Shown here: piece by piece, positions 59,005 through 64,000 of the stretch
Numbering within the stretch: the first letter of the stretch is position 1
How the letters are laid out: the number at the start of each line of letters is the position of its first letter
Assembly (NCBI GenBank): GCA_964418125.1
Contig: CAYQKY010000003.1
Location: 90,049 to 154,048 of the forward strand
Direction of reading: 5' to 3'
DNA from: JACJXW01 sp964418125
GTDB lineage: Bacteria > Bacteroidota > Bacteroidia > Chitinophagales > Saprospiraceae
Length of the DNA: 64,000 nucleotides
The notes under the pieces: model-generated
Told to the model about the DNA's origin: nothing
The model's input: the letters and a program-made list of their open reading frames with translations, nothing else
Database searches by the model: none
Translations under genes and position numbers: made by a program

Positions 59005-60813
59005 ATGCTCAAGTTTTACTTCTCTTCCTTGTTGTTTGCTTTTGCTTTCTGCCTTAACGCTCAATCAGGTTGCCCGGGATGTTTGGTCAACCTTCCTGCC
59101 AGCCTTCCGGAAGACACCATATATCTCAGCAGTGCGGCCGACGGCCAGGTAGGCGTTTATTATGATTCGGGCCTGAGCTTCCGCATGCCGAAGACCACCA
59201 CTCCTGTTAACGCCAGCGACCCGGGCACGCCGCCGGGGCTGGCTATCAACCAGATCACCATCACCTCCGTCTCCAACCTTCCTCCAGGCCTGAGTTGGGA
59301 AGCCAGCCAGACTACATTTGACGTTTCGGAAGAGACGGATGGCTGCGTAAAGTTCTGCGGCGTCCCGCTGATCCCCGGTTTTTACAATGTGGAAGTAGTG
59401 GTCAGTGCAGAAGTCTTGTTTATCTCCCAGGTTTCCTCCTTCTCCTTCCCCATCATGATCCTGCCGGGAACCAGCGTTACCGAGGGCTTTACGCTGGCCA
59501 ACAACAGCGGTTGCGGGAGTGTAGAGGCCAGCTTTACCAATAACGTACCCTCCGGAGGCAATGACGGCTATTCCTATTTCTGGGATTTCGGCAACGGCAA
59601 TATGTCTACCGGCGAAAACCCTGTCTCTCAGGTGTATGATGAAGCAGGTGTTTATGCTGTCAATTATCAGGCGGTGATCGATACATTCGGGTTCTTACTG
59701 ACGGAGGTAGTGGTGGAGAGCGTAGAGTGTAATGACTTGTTCAATAACGCACCTGACCTGCGCATTGAGATCTGGGATCCTGACGGAGAACGCATTTTCG
59801 AAACCATGGAGGTGGAAAATGCCCAAACTCCCGTAAATTTCATCGTCAACCTCTTTATCGGCGAAGGGAACTATTTGCTTCGGGTAATGGACGAAGACAG
59901 CGGCATACAGGGCGGCGATGACGAATGCGGCGCCATCAATTTCAACCGCCTTTCCAACGGAGGCTTCACCAATGGCGGCCTGCAGGCTCGCCTCAACATC
60001 TTCCACCCCGTTGACACCATACAGTCCGTCGATACCGTCCGGGTATACGAACAACCTGCCCCTCCGCAACTCGAAGGCGACGGGCCGGGTTCCCTCTGCA
60101 GTGGCGATATCTACCTGCTATCTGTAACCAACGGGTATGATTCCGGCCTGCAGTGGTATCAGGACAGCCTGCCCCTGATCGGGATAGATAGCCCGGAATT
60201 GAGCGCCTCAGCCAGCGGCGATTACTGGGTAACATACACCAACCCGGATGGTTGCAGCGCCACCTCTGCCGTACAGGGCCTTACCTTCAATCCCCTGCCC
60301 GATCCGCCCATATTTCAGAATTTCAACAACCTGCTCACCCTCTACGACCCGGAGGGCCTTCCGGAAACGTACGGTTTGCAATGGTACCGCAACGATATCC
60401 TCATCGAAGGCGCCAACGAAATGAGCTATTGTATGGAAACGAGCGGATCCTACCGGCTCGAAGTGGTTGACTTGCTGACGGGCTGCCGTAGCAGCTACGA
60501 ATTGCAGGCCACCTACGATCCGGCTTTCCCCGGATGTGTGGCTACGGGGGTGAAAAACGAGCGGCCATTGGCGCTCATAGCCTATCCCAACCCCACCAAT
60601 GGCCTTTTATTCCTGGAAGGCAAAGCTGAAAATGGAGAGGTACAGGCGACCCTCTACAACAGCCAGGGGCAAATACTGCACAGCCTGCAAAACCCGACTG
60701 CAGGCCCGGCATTCCGGGAAAGCCTGGATATTAGCCATTATCCATCAGGGGTTTACATCCTGGAAGTGCGTTCGGGCCAAAGTATAGCGCACCTGAGGGT
60801 GGTTAAACGCTAA
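59005..60813 (+). CDS. Secreted PKD/Ig-like protein with T9SS C-terminal domain
   Basis: 602 residues from the ATG at 59005, which starts a signal peptide (LKFYFSSLLFAFAFCLNAQ); the frame is open further upstream but without similarity. Domains: an N-terminal beta domain with Cys (GCPGCLVNLPASLPEDTIYL; ETDGCVKFCGVPLIPGFYN) like that of the preceding gene, a PKD domain (about 190-245; SYFWDFGNGNMSTGENPVSQVYDEAG), a calcium-type stretch WDPDGERIFE, Ig-like modules with LQWYQDSLPLIG and LQWYRNDILIEGA, and a T9SS tail (ALIAYPNPTNGLLFLEG ... SGVYILEVRSGQ ... RVVKR). The phrases W-Y-Q-D and the tail also recur in the gene at the left edge. A surface-exposed binding protein is likely. Confidence 0.88.
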   Translation: MLKFYFSSLLFAFAFCLNAQSGCPGCLVNLPASLPEDTIYLSSAADGQVGVYYDSGLSFRMPKTTTPVNASDPGTPPGLAINQITITSVSNLPPGLSWEASQTTFDVSEETDGCVKFCGVPLIPGFYNVEVVVSAEVLFISQVSSFSFPIMILPGTSVTEGFTLANNSGCGSVEASFTNNVPSGGNDGYSYFWDFGNGNMSTGENPVSQVYDEAGVYAVNYQAVIDTFGFLLTEVVVESVECNDLFNNAPDLRIEIWDPDGERIFETMEVENAQTPVNFIVNLFIGEGNYLLRVMDEDSGIQGGDDECGAINFNRLSNGGFTNGGLQARLNIFHPVDTIQSVDTVRVYEQPAPPQLEGDGPGSLCSGDIYLLSVTNGYDSGLQWYQDSLPLIGIDSPELSASASGDYWVTYTNPDGCSATSAVQGLTFNPLPDPPIFQNFNNLLTLYDPEGLPETYGLQWYRNDILIEGANEMSYCMETSGSYRLEVVDLLTGCRSSYELQATYDPAFPGCVATGVKNERPLALIAYPNPTNGLLFLEGKAENGEVQATLYNSQGQILHSLQNPTAGPAFRESLDISHYPSGVYILEVRSGQSIAHLRVVKR

Positions 60814-60917
60814 CTTCCATTGGGCCTCGTTTTGAAAAAAGCGAGCGATTCCAGGCCATGATGTTTGTTTTGGCATGATTATAGCTACTATTGCCGGTAT
60901 TATTCACAAATATATAT

Positions 60918-60925
60918 TAGTTTTG
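60918..60925 (+). promoter_or_regulatory. Candidate -7 element of the S9 peptidase gene
   Basis: TAGTTTTG matches TAnnTTTG inside an AT-rich tract, about 180 nt before the start codon; -33 weak. Confidence 0.3.
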
Positions 60926-60935
60926 CGCCTGCAAT

Positions 60936-61109
60936 ATGGAAAGAGTTGATTTACAGGGCCAAAGCGTTCCGAAAATACAACTCCTAACATACACAACTGT
61001 TACCATAATCCCATCTGAACTGCATAAAGCGATGGCTTTAACAGTAATTCTGAAACGATATGGCGGGAAGAGCACATCCTGCTATTCGTTGCTGCTTTTA
61101 CAAGAATGA
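60936..61109 (+). CDS. Candidate 57-residue leader ORF overlapping the S9 peptidase start
   Basis: An open frame of 57 codons starting just after the -7 candidate. Its TGA (61107-61109) overlaps the peptidase ATG (61106) as ATGA, an arrangement that permits translational coupling. The product (MERVDLQGQSVPKIQLLTYT... ...CYSLLLLQE) shows no known domain, and its composition is not clearly that of a real protein. Listed as a possibility only. Confidence 0.2.
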   Translation: MERVDLQGQSVPKIQLLTYTTVTIIPSELHKAMALTVILKRYGGKSTSCYSLLLLQE

Positions 61110-63004
61110 AAAGAATTATGACTGCTCAGATCGAGAAAAGGGAAATTGGTAACCTCGTACTGGAAAATATTCCAGATATTCCCGAATCCCTCAATAAACG
61201 GCTAACCCATTATCACAATACCCGTGACGCTCACCTGGCCGATTGGCTGAACCGGGGGCAGGGGTTGTTGATCAGTACGCGTTTTGGGGAATCGGCACAG
61301 CTCCACATTGTAGAAAGCCCCGGCGCTACCCGCCAGCAAGCCACTTTTTTTCCCGAACCCATTTTCAGTGCCAGTGTTTGCCCTGCGGCCGGCGCCAATG
61401 GATTTCTATTTGCCAAGGACGTCGGAGGCAACGAAAACTACCAATTGTACTATTTCAACCTGGATACCGGCCGATATTTTATGCTGACCGACGGCGTATC
61501 CAAACACAGCAGCGGCCTTTGGAACCGGCAGGGTACAGCCATTGCCTACAACAGCACCAAAGGCAACCAGAAAGACCACGGCCTGTATCTCTATACCTTT
61601 GGGGAAGTACCCGGCGAGCGCCTCATTTTCCAGGGTGAAGGCTACTGGTACCCCATTGACTGGTCGCCCTGCGGGAATCAGCTTACCGTCATCAACTACC
61701 GGTCGATCAACGAAAGCTTCCTGTACCGGCTGGATATCCGCGGTGGCAGCCTGAGGCCTGTACTGGCCAAAAATAATGTTGCCTGCCGCGGAGGATTCTG
61801 GAATGCCGACGGCACAGAGATCTTTTATGCTTCTGATGAGTTTTCGGAATGCCGCCGCCTCGTACGCTATGATGTGGCGGAGGAACGCCATAAACCCATT
61901 GCCGGGCCGCGGCCCTGGGAAGTAGAGGCCATGCGCTTTTCTCCGGATGGGCGCTATCTTGCTTTTGTCCTGAATGATGATGGCATTTCCCGCCTTTATT
62001 TTATGAACGTCGCCACGGAGGAGTCCCGGCCATTTGCCGGCCTTCCGGACGGAGTGGTCAGCTCTCTTCGCTGGCACCCCGATGGCAAAAAACTTGCCAT
62101 TACAGTAGACACCCCCCAGGCGCCGGCAGATGTCTATGTCGTTAACCTTCAGGATTCCACTGCCTGCCGCTGGACGTACAGCGAAGCGGGAGGGCTTGAT
62201 ACCTGCCTTTTCATCAAGCCGAAACTGATCCACTACCCTACTTTCGACCTCCTGGACGGCCAGCCCAGGCAGATCCCCGCTTTTTATTTTAAGCCGGATA
62301 GGCCTTCAGGGCCTTTTCCCGTACTGATCTACATACACGGCGGCCCCGAAAGCCAGTACCGCCCCTGTTTTTCCCCAACCTTCCAGTACTACCTGAACGA
62401 ACTCGGAATAGCGGTTATCGCCCCAAATGTGCGGGGCTCTTCCGGCTATGGAAAGAGCTTTCTCAAACTGGACAACGGGTTCAAAAGGGAGGATTCCGTA
62501 AAAGATATCGGCAAGCTGTTGGACTGGGTGGAAGCCCAACCGGAGCTTGACCATTCGCGGGTCGCCGTCATCGGCGGTTCCTATGGCGGGTATATGGTGT
62601 TGTCTTCAATGGCCCACTTCAACAGCCGGCTCCGCTGCGGCATAGATATTGTAGGCATCAGCAATTTTGTGACTTTCCTGGAAAACACCAAATCGTACCG
62701 CCGCAACCTCCGCCGGGTAGAATACGGCGACGAGCGCGACCCCCTCATGCGCCGCCACCTGGAGCGTATCTCCCCTACCGCCAACGCCCACAAGATCACC
62801 AGGCCCATGCTGATCGTACAGGGGCTGAACGACCCCCGCGTACCGGCAAGCGAGGCCGAGCAGATGCTCCACGCCATCAGAAAGAACGGCGGCGAGGCCT
62901 GGTACCTCCTGGCAAAAGACGAGGGCCATGGCTTCCGCAAGAAAGAAAACCGCGATTATTACAACAAGGCGGTGATCTTGTTCCTGCAGCGGTATTTGCT
63001 GTAA
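61106..63004 (+). CDS. S9 family serine peptidase (prolyl oligopeptidase/acylaminoacyl peptidase-like)
   Basis: 632 residues; start at 61106 or at a second ATG (61118). No signal peptide, so cytoplasmic. A seven-bladed propeller (about 45-370; repeats such as SPDGRYLAFV, HPDGKKLAI) precedes the alpha/beta-hydrolase domain. Nucleophile Ser492 in GGSYGGYM, Asp576 in GLNDPRVP and His608 in DEGHGF complete the triad; the oxyanion region is IYIHGGPESQYRP and NVRGSSGYGKSF. It trims short peptides from the N-terminus (dipeptidyl or acyl-peptide activity). Typical length. No functional partner nearby. Confidence 0.94.
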   Translation: MKRIMTAQIEKREIGNLVLENIPDIPESLNKRLTHYHNTRDAHLADWLNRGQGLLISTRFGESAQLHIVESPGATRQQATFFPEPIFSASVCPAAGANGFLFAKDVGGNENYQLYYFNLDTGRYFMLTDGVSKHSSGLWNRQGTAIAYNSTKGNQKDHGLYLYTFGEVPGERLIFQGEGYWYPIDWSPCGNQLTVINYRSINESFLYRLDIRGGSLRPVLAKNNVACRGGFWNADGTEIFYASDEFSECRRLVRYDVAEERHKPIAGPRPWEVEAMRFSPDGRYLAFVLNDDGISRLYFMNVATEESRPFAGLPDGVVSSLRWHPDGKKLAITVDTPQAPADVYVVNLQDSTACRWTYSEAGGLDTCLFIKPKLIHYPTFDLLDGQPRQIPAFYFKPDRPSGPFPVLIYIHGGPESQYRPCFSPTFQYYLNELGIAVIAPNVRGSSGYGKSFLKLDNGFKREDSVKDIGKLLDWVEAQPELDHSRVAVIGGSYGGYMVLSSMAHFNSRLRCGIDIVGISNFVTFLENTKSYRRNLRRVEYGDERDPLMRRHLERISPTANAHKITRPMLIVQGLNDPRVPASEAEQMLHAIRKNGGEAWYLLAKDEGHGFRKKENRDYYNKAVILFLQRYLL

Positions 63005-63474
63005 GTTGATGGCCGGGTTGTTTTTTGTATGGTTTGGAAGTTCAAAAAAACGGTCCTGGTTGAGGTTTTTTGGACGTTGTTTCCTTGGACGAGGATTTTG
63101 GACTCTTTTGGCGGGCTAAATGATTCTTTTGGGTGGAGTGGGGATGGCCCATTTAAGGGGCCGAATTGATGGACAGAAAACAGCTTGGATGGTATAGGCT
63201 TGAGAACAATTTATCCAGCTTTATATCCCCCTTTTTCGGCCTTTTCAGCAGAAGCTATACTGGTTTCGAGAAGCCGGAATCCTAGGCTCATTCCCGTCTC
63301 CGGGCCATACAGTTTGGCGGCAACCTGAAGCAGGATATTTAGAAAAGCCTTGCGCCAGAGACCTGTTCGATCCTCTGGACATGATCGTAGTAGTAAGTAG
63401 AATAAAGCGTCACTACTTCCTCATTCACCTGGTTTGTATTCATTATCTGTTCTTTGTTGTCCTTCATCGAGTAT
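63005..63474. other. Gene-poor region with degenerate coding traces
   Basis: G/T-rich spacer with repeated TTTTGG/TTTTTTGG words at 63005-63150. The minus-strand half holds the frameshifted candidate at 63211-63467. No intact gene was seen. Confidence 0.45.
63211..63467 (-). pseudogene. Candidate small gene broken by a frameshift
   Basis: From ATG 63467 the minus strand reads MKDNKEQIMNTNQVNEEVVT and on to DHVQRIEQVSGARLF before TAA. An overlapping second frame, open from about 63420, continues with KAFLNILLQVAAKLYGPETG, MSLGFRLLETSIASAEKAEK and stops at 63211. Both parts look like protein, and joining them needs one shift near 63345. It starts 8 bp behind the LamG/T9SS remnant. Family not recognised; sequencing error is possible. 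Confidence 0.3.
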
Positions 63475-63954
63475 TTAAATTCGGTACAATATTATCTTTT
63501 TCCGCTGGAATATTCTCCCCGCTTCATCCTGTACAACAAGCAAGTAAATCCCTTCTTCTTTTTCCGATAAATCAAAGTCCAGGGAAGAAACTCCTCGTGC
63601 TAATTTTTGCTCCCTGACTTTATGCCCCAGTATATCAAAAATGCATATTCTCAGGTATTGGCTGGTTTCACGTTCAAATTTCACATTGAACAATCCGGTG
63701 TTAGGATTGGGAGAGATGAGGATATTTCGATCAGCTAAATGCACACTTCGTGTGGGGACAATTTTACAAATGGTATCCATAGGTAAGGCGCTGCCGAAAA
63801 CCCTAAGGTCATCGATCCACCCTTTCAGCCTGTTTCTAAAAATGCCATCCTCAGCTACCCTGCCTCCAATGCTAACCGTGTCTAAATTCTGGATGATCTC
63901 CGGAGCATTATCCCTTGATGCCACTAAGGTGCAATTAACATAGATAGTAACTAT
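63475..63954 (-). pseudogene. 5'-truncated LamG-domain gene with T9SS C-terminal domain
   Basis: On the minus strand coding sequence begins directly behind an in-frame TGA with IVTIYVNCTLVASRDNAPEI, the inner strand of a concanavalin/LamG domain (compare the usual lyvDG pattern). It goes on with VSIGGRVAEDGIFRNRLKGW and IDDLRVFGSALP, the family's last strands. A T9SS tail follows (ILISPNPNTGLFNVKFE ... EGIYLLVVQDEAGRIFQRKKIIL). The first half of the LamG domain and any signal peptide are absent, and the bases beyond 63955 are A/T-rich without matching sequence. The GTG at 63924 could start a 149-residue product, but a functional secreted protein is unlikely. Confidence 0.6.
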
Positions 63955-64000
63955 TCAGCACGCCTGCGTACTGACGAATTAGAAAAAAAATGTTATTTTT

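Noticed and set aside
1..64000. Search for CRISPR arrays, tRNA or rRNA genes, insertion sequences, integrases and phage genes
   Set aside because: None were recognised by eye; a covariance-model search was not possible here.

Overview
The window comes from a moderately GC-rich member of the Bacteroidota, most likely the Saprospiria (Lewinella/Haliscomenobacter-like; the placement below phylum is inference). The phylum call rests on a SusC/SusD pair, several type IX secretion (T9SS) C-terminal sorting domains, many Cys lipoproteins, TAnnTTTG-type promoter elements, the SDR-type threonine dehydrogenase next to kbl, and AT-rich leaders largely without Shine-Dalgarno sequences. No tRNA, rRNA, CRISPR array, insertion sequence or phage gene was seen.

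Layout. 1-1.6 kb: the 3' end of a secreted choice-of-anchor-B/Ig protein with a T9SS tail. 2.0-12.2 kb: a starch/maltodextrin-type locus, with SusC, SusD and a SusE/F-like lipoprotein on the plus strand facing a minus-strand operon of beta-phosphoglucomutase, GH65 phosphorylase and a small lipoprotein. Glycan is bound and imported at the surface, then cleaved phosphorolytically inside. No amylase lies in the window. 12.6-15.9 kb: a DUF1800/DUF1501 pair, the second with a T9SS tail. 16.0-25.2 kb: a minus-strand run with icd, aspartate kinase, a PfkB kinase, tilS, an HsdR-N-like protein, tdh, an exported Gfo/Idh/MocA oxidoreductase and kbl (threonine to glycine plus acetyl-CoA). 25.4-31.5 kb: ruvB, a universal stress protein, a GT39 membrane glycosyltransferase, META and DUF3298 lipoproteins and a DnaQ-like exonuclease.

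31.6-46.2 kb is the most coherent region: an acetate/propionate uptake, activation and sensing island. It holds a cNMP-CBS-DUF294 protein, a divergent ArsR-type regulator, an outer-membrane porin, a DUF4212 plus sodium:solute symporter pair, two small membrane proteins, an SSS-STAC-histidine kinase, an output-less response regulator, acs and prpE. Related AT-rich boxes lie in front of arsR, the porin and acs and may be operators. An unrecognised 353-residue protein follows.

47.7-64 kb: a zinc-less MoeB/ThiF-rhodanese protein, a saccharopine-dehydrogenase-like reductase, a glucosaminidase, a receiver-less sigma-54 activator, miaB, a DUF4349 lipoprotein, a candidate 32-residue membrane microprotein, a TonB-dependent receptor, two T9SS-secreted proteins, an S9 peptidase and, at the right edge, a 5'-truncated LamG/T9SS gene remnant. 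A second orphan T9SS-tail remnant lies near 26.5 kb.
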